64,000 bases of DNA from Erysipelotrichaceae bacterium 66202529 (GTDB lineage: Bacteria > Bacillota_I > Bacilli_A > Erysipelotrichales > Erysipelotrichaceae): positions 3,782,001 through 3,846,000 of the forward strand of contig CP046174.1 of NCBI GenBank assembly GCA_017161075.1. The letters run 5' to 3'. Position numbers and translations under genes: made by a program. The notes beneath the pieces are model-generated. The model saw only the letters and a list, made by a program, of their open reading frames with translations, was not told the origin of the DNA and did not search any database. Positions 26,972 through 35,446 of the stretch are shown in pieces. Numbering within the stretch: position 1 is the first letter of the stretch; every line of letters begins with the position of its first letter.

Positions 26972-27445
26972 ATGAGGCATCATAAAACGTTAAAAGAGCT
27001 TTGGAGTCCTGAACAAACAGAAAAAAGTAACGAGCTGACGCACCCTAAGATGGAGGATAAGCAAAAATTGTCTTTATCTGATTACGAAAAAGCTAATTCA
27101 AATAAAATGAAAGAAATGGAAAACAATGGAGAAACTGACCCGTATACTCATCCCACAAGCTGGAGGAGTGGAATGAGAGATGCGGTTTGGGAAAATGCGA
27201 AAGTAAACGGTCGCGTCCGTGATAGTGTAACAGGACAATTTATGTCAAAGGATAAGCCTTGGGATATGGGACACAAACCAGGATACGAGTTTAAAAAGCA
27301 TAGAGAGAGTGCAATACAAAGAGGGATAGACAGGAAAACATTTTTAGATGAATATAATAACCCACAACATTTACGACCTGAATTGCCAAGTTCAAATAGA
27401 AGCCATAAGGGTGAAGATAAAACAGATGCCTATTTTGGAGATTAA
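26972..27445 (+). CDS. GH-E (HNH/Endonuclease VII-type) nuclease toxin
   Basis: 157 residues. The first 60 are charged; the C-terminal part has the GH-E signature: WENAKVNGRVRDSVTGQF (about 73-90), WDMGHKPGYEF with Gly100, His101 and Glu106, FLDEYNNPQHLRPELP (124-139) and SNRSHKGE (141-148). This family supplies DNase domains at the tips of polymorphic toxins. There is no long N-terminal delivery domain here, so it resembles a stand-alone toxin tip. The ATG has only a weak ribosome site and lies in frame after the previous gene's tandem stops. The SUFU-type immunity gene starts 8 bases downstream. Confidence 0.88.
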   Translation: MRHHKTLKELWSPEQTEKSNELTHPKMEDKQKLSLSDYEKANSNKMKEMENNGETDPYTHPTSWRSGMRDAVWENAKVNGRVRDSVTGQFMSKDKPWDMGHKPGYEFKKHRESAIQRGIDRKTFLDEYNNPQHLRPELPSSNRSHKGEDKTDAYFGD

Positions 27446-27453
27446 GGAGATAT

Positions 27454-28017
27454 ATGGAAAATAACAATAAGAAAGTAGCCATTCATGCATATAATTTTTT
27501 GAAAGGTACACCGACAGTTCATCGTTATTATAATGATGATGAAACTAAGCAAGTTGATATCATGACATGTAAAGCAGATACGCAAGGGATGTCTGACAGT
27601 CTTGCTACGATAGGACTATCACAACATGATATAAAGCTTATTAGTGATTACCAGCCATTACGAGTTGAATTATTATGCTTTTCACCGCACCATACACACC
27701 GTTGGGAGAATATTTTGGCCACAGCTGCATTTAACATAATGGATTCACATTATTGCAAATATGGAATGATTATCAACGATGCAATTTTGGAATACTTCAG
27801 TGAAGTAAATTGTCATCACATCGTTTTAATGCGCCCAGCATTTTGGAAAATTCAGTCGCTAAACCTGCTTGATTATACTGTAACATGGCTTCTTACCATT
27901 CCTATAACAGATAAAGAATCAGCATTTATTCAGGAACAGGGTATTGATGCTTTTGATAAACTAATGTCTGAAAAACATCTTGACATTGTAGATTTACAGC
28001 GTGATTCGCTTATATGA
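27454..28017 (+). CDS. SUFU-family immunity protein
   Basis: 187 residues, AAGGAGAT before ATG 27454. The pattern ISDYQPLRVELLCFSPHH, then WENILATAAF, and later CHHIVLMRPAFW with LLTIPITDKESAFI and the tail FDKLMSEKHLDIVDLQRDS, matches bacterial suppressor-of-fused-like immunity proteins, which neutralise cognate nuclease toxins by direct binding in the cytoplasm. Its place immediately after the GH-E nuclease supports that pairing. Confidence 0.85.
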   Translation: MENNNKKVAIHAYNFLKGTPTVHRYYNDDETKQVDIMTCKADTQGMSDSLATIGLSQHDIKLISDYQPLRVELLCFSPHHTHRWENILATAAFNIMDSHYCKYGMIINDAILEYFSEVNCHHIVLMRPAFWKIQSLNLLDYTVTWLLTIPITDKESAFIQEQGIDAFDKLMSEKHLDIVDLQRDSLI

Positions 28018-28071
28018 ACAAGTAAAGTTTCGCTGCTATAAAAAATTGAAAACACAGAAAAGAGGAAGAAA

Positions 28072-29082
28072 ATGATAAATTTATGTGATATTCCAGAGAT
28101 GGAATTAGACCTAAAAAAAGTAAATCAACATATGGAGCGCCTATGTCATTCTAATCATACCTCTATGCAGAACATGATGGATTGGATTCTGTTAGCAAGA
28201 GGAAAACAGCTTCGCCCTATTTTGACATTACTTTGTTCAAAATTAAAGGGAAAACGAGTAGATGCTACGGAAATTGCTGCAGTAATAGAGATATGTCATA
28301 CTGCATCTTTAATACATGATGATATCATTGATGAAGCTGATATAAGAAGAGGAGAACTCTCACTTCAAAAGAAGTTTGGAAAAGAAATGGCTGTTTATGC
28401 AGGCGATTTTATGATTTTTGCAACAATCGGACGGACTAATCTGATGAATAAGCCATGGTATAAAAAAATGTTTGAGAAACTTGAAATTATGTGTGATGGT
28501 GAGGTTGGTCAGTTTGACAGTCAGTTCAATATCGAGATAACGGAACAAACCTATCTTGATAATATTATAGGCAAAACTTCCTCAATGTTTGAAATCGCAT
28601 GTGGAGCAGGTGCGTATGAAGGGAAATGCAGTATGGACGAAAGAGAGTACGTTCAGTCCTTTGCACGTAATTTCGGACTATTGTTTCAGATAAGAGATGA
28701 CTTAATGGATTTTATTTCATCTCAGGATATTTCAAAAAAGACTATCCATAATGATTTTTGGAGTGGGTATTATACATTACCTGCAATTTATACATTTGAA
28801 AATCCAGTTTATGGTAATTCATTGAAGGAAATCGCACAACAATTGCAGTTTCATAATCAAAATAGTGATGTTGATATTCACATTACAGAATTGATAGAAA
28901 AAGCTGGGGGCTTTGAATACACGCTTAAAAAGATACACATATATGCAAATGAAGCACGTTTGAATTTAAAAATCTTTTCAAATTCAAAGGCAAAACAAAA
29001 ACTGCTTGAGCTTATCGATTATTTACAATTCACTATTGATGAACAATGCTTAGATCGTATTAAAGCGAAAAACATAAAATAA
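28072..29082 (+). CDS. Polyprenyl (isoprenoid) diphosphate synthase family protein
   Basis: 336 residues; AGAGGAAG before ATG 28072. Motifs: GKQLRP (44-49), first Asp-rich motif HDDIIDEAD (Asp83, Asp84, Asp87) with RRG following, and second motif QIRDDLMDF (Asp209, Asp210, Asp213). Both magnesium-binding sites are intact; the GK-D motif after the second site is altered to SKKTIHNDF. Family members build C10-C50 prenyl chains from isopentenyl diphosphate. Nothing in this window makes quinones or carotenoids, so its role in a toxin-bearing island is unexplained. It is the last plus-strand gene of the island and 54 bases after the immunity gene. Confidence 0.88.
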   Translation: MINLCDIPEMELDLKKVNQHMERLCHSNHTSMQNMMDWILLARGKQLRPILTLLCSKLKGKRVDATEIAAVIEICHTASLIHDDIIDEADIRRGELSLQKKFGKEMAVYAGDFMIFATIGRTNLMNKPWYKKMFEKLEIMCDGEVGQFDSQFNIEITEQTYLDNIIGKTSSMFEIACGAGAYEGKCSMDEREYVQSFARNFGLLFQIRDDLMDFISSQDISKKTIHNDFWSGYYTLPAIYTFENPVYGNSLKEIAQQLQFHNQNSDVDIHITELIEKAGGFEYTLKKIHIYANEARLNLKIFSNSKAKQKLLELIDYLQFTIDEQCLDRIKAKNIK

Positions 29083-29334
29083 ATTTTAATGCTAATACAT
29101 AAATGTTATACAGATAACAGCTCTTTCTTTATAAAATACATATACTATTCTTATAAATGATATACAATTGCCTCTGAGGCATCCCGCATATTCAGATACA
29201 TGCTCATTGCGTAAGTTCTCCAAGACTGAGCAATATCTTTATTATAATAAATTGTGTGCACTTACTCTTATACGTTACTTATTACTTTCTATTTCATTTC
29301 AATAACTGAGGGCAGTATAAATGATTACGAAATA

Positions 29335-29369
29335 CACGAAAAAGCTGCTGGATTTTATTCTCCAGCAGC
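29335..29369 (-). terminator. Terminator overlapping the end of the sortase-cluster membrane protein gene
   Basis: Stem GCTGCTGGA (minus strand, 29369-29361) with TCCAGCAGC (29352-29344), followed by TTTTTC. The first arm lies within the last codons of the gene, so the stop codon at 29355 falls in the loop. Confidence 0.75.
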
Positions 29370-30194
29370 ATGTACGGTATTTCTTTTTTTATAAATAAAC
29401 AAAATCAGTATGATTCCCATCAATATCAGGGCAAGACCAAAAAGAATAAGCATCCACAGATATCCATCTAAAAACGCCACAAAGAACTTATAGAAGTATT
29501 CCGGCTCCAGACGTATCCGATGCGTATAGCCTCCCAGCAATATACCTGCAGGAAGCAATGTCAGCATCCATCCTGCCCCTCCTGCCGCACTTCCAAGAAA
29601 CAGAAGGGTATCCTTCCTTTTCAATTTCATATGTATTAGAAAAAACACAGAAAGCAGCAGCAATAACACACACGCTGCAATGGCAAAGGGCAGAACTCTA
29701 TCCATCATTTGAATTCCCATCACGATATATTGAATGAAGGGAAACTGTACAAATTGTTTATAACCCTTTGCATTTACCTTGATATAGTTTTCCAGCCGCA
29801 ATTTGCTGTCTTCATCCAGCTTAATATTTTCTGTTTTTATGACCTTCTGCAAATGATCATTGAGCTGCTTCTTAAAGCTTTCCTGATCAACAGCAGCTTC
29901 CTTTCCGGTAAAGCTTGTTTCAATATATTGAATTGCCGCTTTTTTCACATCTGCTTCCTTCAGAAACCCATCATACACAGAGGGCTGAAATCCAGCCGCT
30001 CCTGCACTCTTTTTAAAATCCTCAGTAAGTGCCCTCGTGACCCCTGTATAATATTCACTCTTATCCAGCGTTGATAATAGGAATCCCTTATTCAGCAGCG
30101 TTGCCTTTGATACACAAATAAACAGCAGCAGGAACAGGAAGAATGCAATGAAAAATGAAAATAATCCGCCTAACAGCTTTTCTTTACGTCTCAT
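29355..30194 (-). CDS. Membrane protein of the sortase cluster
   Basis: 279 residues. A helix at about 8-32 is followed by about 130 outside residues rich in Lys and Glu (DVKKAAIQYIETSFTGKEAA), then three helices (about 163-187, 197-221, 242-268). The ATG overlaps the sortase stop by four bases (ATGA). No family recognised. Position suggests it assists sortase or presents the anchored protein, but nothing in its sequence proves this. Confidence 0.7.
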   Translation of the reverse strand: MRRKEKLLGGLFSFFIAFFLFLLLFICVSKATLLNKGFLLSTLDKSEYYTGVTRALTEDFKKSAGAAGFQPSVYDGFLKEADVKKAAIQYIETSFTGKEAAVDQESFKKQLNDHLQKVIKTENIKLDEDSKLRLENYIKVNAKGYKQFVQFPFIQYIVMGIQMMDRVLPFAIAACVLLLLLSVFFLIHMKLKRKDTLLFLGSAAGGAGWMLTLLPAGILLGGYTHRIRLEPEYFYKFFVAFLDGYLWMLILFGLALILMGIILILFIYKKRNTVHAAGE

Positions 30195-30856
30195 TTTGTA
30201 TCACCTACCACGATTGGCCCGCTCACCTTATCCGCATAGACAAACAGGCGATCCTCCTTTTCTCCTACCCCGTCCAGCGGATAGCAGGTAAAAAGAATCA
30301 GCTGCTCTTTATTCTGTGTAAGATCATAGGCGGATGAATCACTGGCATCCGCTACCCGTGAACCTGTAATCTTATATTTGAAAATTCCGTAATACGTTTC
30401 AATCGTTATGATTTGTCCATTTTTCACAATTCCCAGATTTTTAAAATAAGGAATCGTATGTCCGGCTATCATAACAGGTTTTCCATAACCGGGTTTTCCT
30501 GACTGTGTACGGATACCGGCACCGATATACAAACACTCATCGGTAGAACCGTAAATCAAGGGTACATCAATATCCGCATCCTCGATGATCACCTTTCCCA
30601 TAGTATCACCAACTCTTACGGATTTAATATCCATTGCATTGATTTCACCATCCGTCGGAAGTCCCTTTTTATCCGTATATAAATTTCTGGCAGTGCTGGA
30701 GAAATCCGGAGCCTGATTCTGTGCAATCATCTGATACAAGGATGTAATCGGCCGAATATACGGCTGCGCAATCAGAAACATGATCAGGTATCCGATAAGA
30801 AGAAAAAATAATGGTATAGTGAACCACACCATTATTTTTTTGAAGGATTTATTCAC
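30191..30856 (-). CDS. Sortase (class D-like)
   Basis: 221 residues if it starts at GTG 30856, two bases after the stop of the anchored-protein gene; the frame reaches an ATG at 30901 within that gene, and an ATG at about 30814 is a third choice. An N-terminal helix (about 10-32) anchors the enzyme. Catalytic residues are His in MIAGHTIPYF, Cys in LILFTCYPLDG and Arg in EDRLFVYAD. Sortases cut the LPxTG-type signal and attach the protein to peptidoglycan. The CYPL context is like class D enzymes. The likely substrate is encoded immediately upstream. Confidence 0.88.
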   Translation of the reverse strand: MNKSFKKIMVWFTIPLFFLLIGYLIMFLIAQPYIRPITSLYQMIAQNQAPDFSSTARNLYTDKKGLPTDGEINAMDIKSVRVGDTMGKVIIEDADIDVPLIYGSTDECLYIGAGIRTQSGKPGYGKPVMIAGHTIPYFKNLGIVKNGQIITIETYYGIFKYKITGSRVADASDSSAYDLTQNKEQLILFTCYPLDGVGEKEDRLFVYADKVSGPIVVGDTK

Positions 30857-30857
30857 G

Positions 30858-31496
30858 TTATTCTTTAACAGTCTTTTTTCTGGAAGCAACGATACCAGCA
30901 CCTGCCAGGATTACTGCTAAGCTGCCAAAAATTGCGTATGTACTTGAGAAATCCTCACCGGTATTTTCCAGCTTAGGTTCTGTTTTGGTTTTGTCCTTGA
31001 TCGTTGGTCCCGGTTTTGTTGGTTCCTCTGTATCTTCCCCATCTTCATAGATAAAGTTTGGAACCTTATGAATTACCTGTCCATCCACAGTCATGAAAAT
31101 CAATTCATCTGTTGTGACATCATATGCCACCTTGACACCTAATGCGTTCACACCTGGCTGCATTGTATCCAGCATTTCCTGAACCAGTTCCGGAGTCATT
31201 GTCTGATCCCAATATTTCTCCAGGAAAGCCTGTGTATTTTTCGCTGAAGTTTTAACGGTATCAACTGCTTCCTGTGAAATATCAACACCATCAGTATTAA
31301 AATAATCTTCAACAGCAGCATACACATCTGTGTTCTTTCCATAAGACAGTGTTTCTCCCTGAATCAGAATCCCCTTTTCCATAAAGTCCAGGATTTCCTG
31401 TTCTGCCTTGTTAATGCCGCTCGCAGCGTGAATCGGTGCTGCCAGCACGCCCAATGTCATTGCGGCACACGCCGCAACAGCTAATAATTTTTTCAT
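30858..31496 (-). CDS. Wall-anchored surface protein with LENTG sorting signal
   Basis: 212 residues from ATG 31496, chosen because GAGGGT precedes it and a signal peptide begins there (KKLLAVAACAAMTLGVLAAP, cleavage near AHA-type site IHAAS). The mature region, about 110 residues, has helical segments with no recognised domain, followed by a Pro/Thr/Glu linker (EEPTKPGPTIKDKTKTEP). It ends with KLENTGE, a helix of 20 residues and the RKK tail, the classic sorting signal with LENTG in place of LPxTG. It is co-transcribed with its presumed sortase. Confidence 0.85.
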   Translation of the reverse strand: MKKLLAVAACAAMTLGVLAAPIHAASGINKAEQEILDFMEKGILIQGETLSYGKNTDVYAAVEDYFNTDGVDISQEAVDTVKTSAKNTQAFLEKYWDQTMTPELVQEMLDTMQPGVNALGVKVAYDVTTDELIFMTVDGQVIHKVPNFIYEDGEDTEEPTKPGPTIKDKTKTEPKLENTGEDFSSTYAIFGSLAVILAGAGIVASRKKTVKE

Positions 31497-31937
31497 ACGT
31501 ACCCTCTTTCCGTTTGTCATATATTGGTAAGCTCTTACAATATATAAAAACACAACTTTTCTGTACCTTTATCATATAATAAATAAGCTACGAATGCAAG
31601 ATTACTCCTGTAAAACTGCTCATAAGTTTCGGATAAAAGACTGCTGTTCACCATCCGGTAAAGCGAAAGGATTAAAACTATATGGCTACGGTCTTAACAC
31701 CTGCTTCTAAAATATTTGAAAAATAAGCGTTCTAGTGTACCTGTATACAGCATGTCATCCTAGCAGTGAATTGAAAATATAAATGCCCTTTGCCATCATG
31801 TACCCCTGTAATTCTATAACACCAAATTACAGGGAATCGTATAAAGCAGATTGTTTTCATATTTTTACGCGTTCAGTGGCAGCTGATCTATCGGATATCT
31901 GATTTTTACTGATACACAGCATGTTACAGTCACCCCC
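31497..31937. other. Intergenic region with a perfect 10-bp inverted repeat
   Basis: Holds the promoter region of the anchored-protein operon (AT-rich, several possible -10 boxes, none clear) and, at 31804-31834, CCCTGTAATT with AATTACAGGG around an 11-base centre. There is no T-run, so it is more like an operator or RNA structure than a terminator. No gene seen. Confidence 0.4.
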
Positions 31938-33140
31938 TCAACAGCCTCTTGCAATGAATTCATCCTTGATTATTTTACGCTGCTTTTCATTATACAGATC
32001 GAATACTGTCATACACAGACTAATGATTCCCTTTTTGAGTTTATCATCAGCACAGGGCAGCTTCAGATATTCCAGAAATTTAACATCGTGCGCATAGGCA
32101 GGCGTTGGGCCTCCCAGGGCCAGCTCACTGTACATCATCGGACAGACATGTGATACATTTCCCACATCACTGGAGCCGCTGGCATCTGCATCGCTGTCCA
32201 CAAAGTCACCGGAGCCGCAAAGCCTTGCGTTTTCCACATAGAGCTTTTGAAAGCTGTCCAGATTGACCAGATCATAATACGTATTTTCAAAATTATGATA
32301 TTCCATCTGGGCCCCGGTCATCAGCGAAGCCCCCTTCGCTATATTGATAATTTTAGCACTGATTTCCTCCATATACGCCTTATCACGCGCCCGGATATAA
32401 AATTTGCAGGTACACAAATCCGGAATAATATTGCATGCTTCACCACCCTTTGTGATAATTCCATGCACACGGGTGTCACAGCGCAGCTGCTGGCGCAGGT
32501 AGCTGATTCCCGTAAACATCAGATTCACTGCATCCAGTGCATTAACGCCAAGATGAGGATACGCAGCAGCATGAGCAGCTTTTCCATGGAAGGTGAATTC
32601 CAGTGAATCCATGGCAAGCGTAACGACATGTGCATTATTTTCCGCACCAAGATGCAGCTGGAATGCAAAATCCACATCATCAAATGCCCCTTCCTCAACA
32701 AGGACACATTTTCCTCCGGTCGTTTCCTCTGCCGGAGTTCCCATAATCACAATAGTTCCCTCCAGCTCCTTTCGCATGTGTGCAAACATAAGTCCTACGC
32801 CTGCGCATACTGCACCGATCCAGTTGTGTCCGCAAGCATGGCCGAGTTCATTATGCTGTTCACCATACCCCGGCAATGCATCATATTCTGCTAAAAACGC
32901 ATAGGTCGGGCCCGGTCTGTCTCCCTTCAGCTCACAGCGAAATGCCGTTTTTAAAGAGCCGTACGGCAGCTGTATGGAATAGCCGGCCTCCTTCAACTGC
33001 TCACAGATGTAAGCACTTGATAAAAACTCCTGGTCACCATCCTCGGGATGGTCATAAATCCATTTGCTAATCTCCTCTGCCTTTTTCTGCACGCGATCTG
33101 CATAGAGCTGTTCCAGCTGTTTTTTTCTTTCATTTTTCAT
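31938..33140 (-). CDS. M20-family amidohydrolase/peptidase
   Basis: 400 residues, the usual M20D length. The N-terminal metal site is HACGHNWIGA with His101, Cys103 and His105; PAEETTGGK supplies the next glutamates and FQLHLGAEN another metal histidine. The central lid domain (about 185-300) begins LEFTHGKAAHAA-like sequence. Members hydrolyse N-acyl amino acids, aminobenzoyl-glutamate or peptides in the cytoplasm. It lies after the OppA gene, with an independent ribosome site (AGAGAGG), and fits a local theme of peptide uptake and breakdown. Confidence 0.9.
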   Translation of the reverse strand: MKNERKKQLEQLYADRVQKKAEEISKWIYDHPEDGDQEFLSSAYICEQLKEAGYSIQLPYGSLKTAFRCELKGDRPGPTYAFLAEYDALPGYGEQHNELGHACGHNWIGAVCAGVGLMFAHMRKELEGTIVIMGTPAEETTGGKCVLVEEGAFDDVDFAFQLHLGAENNAHVVTLAMDSLEFTFHGKAAHAAAYPHLGVNALDAVNLMFTGISYLRQQLRCDTRVHGIITKGGEACNIIPDLCTCKFYIRARDKAYMEEISAKIINIAKGASLMTGAQMEYHNFENTYYDLVNLDSFQKLYVENARLCGSGDFVDSDADASGSSDVGNVSHVCPMMYSELALGGPTPAYAHDVKFLEYLKLPCADDKLKKGIISLCMTVFDLYNEKQRKIIKDEFIARGC

Positions 33141-33253
33141 AGGTTAGCCTCTCTTATTCTTTATCTTTACTATTTTTATAGTTGTTTTTCACTGCTGCTT
33201 GCACTGCCTGCTTCATTTCCTTCAGCCTGCGTATTATGAACTGCAGTTATGAA

Positions 33254-33284
33254 TAAGAAACAGAGAGTGTCTCCCTGTTTCTTT
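33254..33284 (-). terminator. Terminator after the OppA gene, possibly bidirectional
   Basis: Stem AAACAGGGAG / CTCTCTGTTT (minus strand) with T-rich sequence on both sides, 7 bases after the OppA stop codon at 33291. Confidence 0.6.
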
Positions 33285-33290
33285 CTTATA

Positions 33291-34916
33291 TTATTCGATT
33301 GTTACATGTTCAAAATAGAACATTGCTGCCGGTGTACGCTCCAGACCCTTAACACTTGGCTTTTTCAACATAACCTGTGTATTTGTTACCAGTGGAATGA
33401 AGTATGCCTGCTCAACAATCATGCGCTTTTCTGCATCATGCAGCAGCTGCATACGTTTTGCGGCATCTGTTTCCAGTGCAGCCTTCGCCATCAGGTCTTC
33501 ATATTCTGCATCATCAAAAATCAGAACCGGCTGGGATTCCTTCTGCCACATACCTAGGTACGCTGCGGCAGGATCCAGTGTTGTTGCACTCAGACCGTAA
33601 CGGCTTGTTTCAAACTGGCCGCCATCAACCTGCGTATAGAAGACACCCTGTTCCACCTGGTCGATTTTCAGATCAATATAGATTTTCTTGAACTGTTCCT
33701 GCAGAATCTGTGCAATATCCATATTCACCTGCTGACCGGTTGTCTTATATTTGATTGTCAGCTTCTTGCTGTCAGAATAACCTGCTTTCTTCATCAGTGC
33801 CTGTGCACCCTTAACATCATATTTGATATAGTCACCGGCATCATCTGCTTCTTTACGGAAGTCTTCCTTTTCTCCCTGAATACCATGCGGAACAAGACCA
33901 AATAATGGAGTTACATAATCACCTGTATCCAGCACCTTTACAATACCGTCACGGTCAACTGCCATTGCCATCGCCTTGCGGACATTGACATCCTGCAATG
34001 CCTTATTGTCTGTGGATAAGGAATTGATGTCAATAAAGTAATTAGATACATATGGGTCTACACGATACAAATCATCTTTTCCCTTATAGTTAGTATATCC
34101 TTCATTTGCAACATAGGTAGCGAAATCAATTTCTCCAGCCTCATAGCCCTGATACTGGGAAACACTATCTTCCATAACTTTAAAGTGCAGCTTCTCCAAT
34201 GTTGTTTTTTCTGCATCATAGTAATCGGTGTTCTTTACCAGATCTACTGCATCCGCAGGATTTACACTTTCTGCTTTAAACGGACCATTCACTGGTACGT
34301 CTGCCGATAAAGACCATTCGGAATCCTTTTCCTTTGCGATATCGGAACGTAGTGGTGTATAGATACCCTGTGTCATCAGCTTGTCAAAGTACAGAACCGG
34401 CTGTATCAGCTCTACAGTAAAGGTTTTATCATCCACCTTTTTAACGCCGACATCTTTCATGTCCTTTACTTTCATATCCTTATCGAAAGCCTTCTGCGCT
34501 CCAACGATGTACTTTCTGCCATCCTGAGCATTATAGGCATTGTCAGCACCATACGTGAGTCCTCGTTTGATACCGTAAACGAAATCATCGGCCTTTACCG
34601 CTTCACCGTCGCTCCACTTTGCATCCTTGATAGTAAAAGTATAGGTCTTCCCATCCTCGCTGACTTTATAGTCCTCACAAAGATCCTTTACCAGATTACC
34701 ATCCTTATCCAGCTTGAACAATGTACGATACATGTTTTGAATAACGATCATGGAGTATGTGTCATCCGCACGCGCTGGATCCAGACTCGTGATCTGACCG
34801 CCCAGTGCAACCTTGAGCTCCTTACTGCTTTCTTCCCCGCCGCCCCCGCAGGCACTCAGGCTGAGAACACTGATACCCATAAAGAGCGATAACATTAGTT
34901 TTTTTAGCTTTTTCAT
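33291..34916 (-). CDS. oppA: Oligopeptide ABC transporter substrate-binding lipoprotein
   Basis: 541 residues from ATG 34916, which follows AAAAGGAGAGA and begins a lipoprotein signal (MKKLKKLMLSLFMG to LSLSACGGG, Cys at about 22). The mature protein is a family 5 extracytoplasmic binding protein: DPARADDTYSMIVIQNMYRT, LVKDLCEDYKVSEDGKTYTF, KWSDGEAVKADDFVYGIKRG and a C-terminal LVTNTQVMLKKPSVKG. It captures peptides outside the membrane for the OppBCDF channel encoded at 38.0-41.9 kb. It has its own strong promoter (34944-34972), separated from the permease genes by the S9 peptidase gene. Confidence 0.92.
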   Translation of the reverse strand: MKKLKKLMLSLFMGISVLSLSACGGGGEESSKELKVALGGQITSLDPARADDTYSMIVIQNMYRTLFKLDKDGNLVKDLCEDYKVSEDGKTYTFTIKDAKWSDGEAVKADDFVYGIKRGLTYGADNAYNAQDGRKYIVGAQKAFDKDMKVKDMKDVGVKKVDDKTFTVELIQPVLYFDKLMTQGIYTPLRSDIAKEKDSEWSLSADVPVNGPFKAESVNPADAVDLVKNTDYYDAEKTTLEKLHFKVMEDSVSQYQGYEAGEIDFATYVANEGYTNYKGKDDLYRVDPYVSNYFIDINSLSTDNKALQDVNVRKAMAMAVDRDGIVKVLDTGDYVTPLFGLVPHGIQGEKEDFRKEADDAGDYIKYDVKGAQALMKKAGYSDSKKLTIKYKTTGQQVNMDIAQILQEQFKKIYIDLKIDQVEQGVFYTQVDGGQFETSRYGLSATTLDPAAAYLGMWQKESQPVLIFDDAEYEDLMAKAALETDAAKRMQLLHDAEKRMIVEQAYFIPLVTNTQVMLKKPSVKGLERTPAAMFYFEHVTIE

Positions 34917-34943
34917 ACAGTTTCTCTCCTTTTTACATTTATT

Positions 34944-34972
34944 ATCATACATTCTTTTTAAATATTTTTCAA
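34944..34972 (-). promoter_or_regulatory. Sigma-A promoter of oppA
   Basis: Minus-strand TTGAAA (34972-34967), 17-base spacer, TATGAT (34949-34944), about 28 bases upstream of the oppA start. Near-consensus spacing and boxes. Confidence 0.75.
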
Positions 34973-35399
34973 TAAATGTAAATACTTTCAACACAAAACT
35001 TATATAAAAGCAATAAAAATGAAGGAAATGTTTATACACTGTTCCTCAACTGCCGATATATTTGTATAAAGCCAGTGTATAGAAATCATTCTTATGCATT
35101 ACATAAAGTATTTTATATTCAACTCCTTCATGGATTGCTTACTTTCTTATTCTAATTTTTTATTTCAGTTTGCATATATATCATTCTTCACCAACATAAT
35201 TAACCTTACACTACCTAATGAGGGAAGCAACATCATTTCATGCTATCCATACCCTATTAATTTCTAAAGCGATATGATGCAAAGCTTGTGTATACGTTTC
35301 TTTACATCCTTTTCAATAAAAAATAACCCTAAAAGGAAGGATTTTCTTCCCTGCGGGCTATTTCACCCCTTTTTGATAATTAAGCAGTGAAATATGCTA
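34973..35399. other. Non-coding stretch between oppA and the S9 peptidase gene
   Basis: 427 bases, AT-rich, no gene found on either strand. It carries a GGAAGGATTTTCTTCC inverted repeat near 35334-35350 without a function I can name. Confidence 0.4.
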
Positions 35400-35440
35400 A
35401 AGTAAAATAAAAGCGATTACCCGTCCTTTTGATAATCGCT
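35400..35440 (-). terminator. Rho-independent terminator of the S9 peptidase gene
   Basis: Stem AGCGATTA (35440-35433) with TAATCGCT (35419-35412), then TTTATTTTA on the minus strand; 7 bases after the stop codon. Confidence 0.75.
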
Positions 35441-35446
35441 CTCTCA

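Noticed and set aside
26972..27445. Homing endonuclease interpretation of the HNH-type gene
   Set aside because: The GH-E residue pattern and the SUFU-type gene right after it fit a toxin-immunity pair better.
29083..29334. Right-end att site of the island
   Set aside because: I looked for the 25-base recombinase repeat or a matching direct repeat here and found none, so element ends could not be set.
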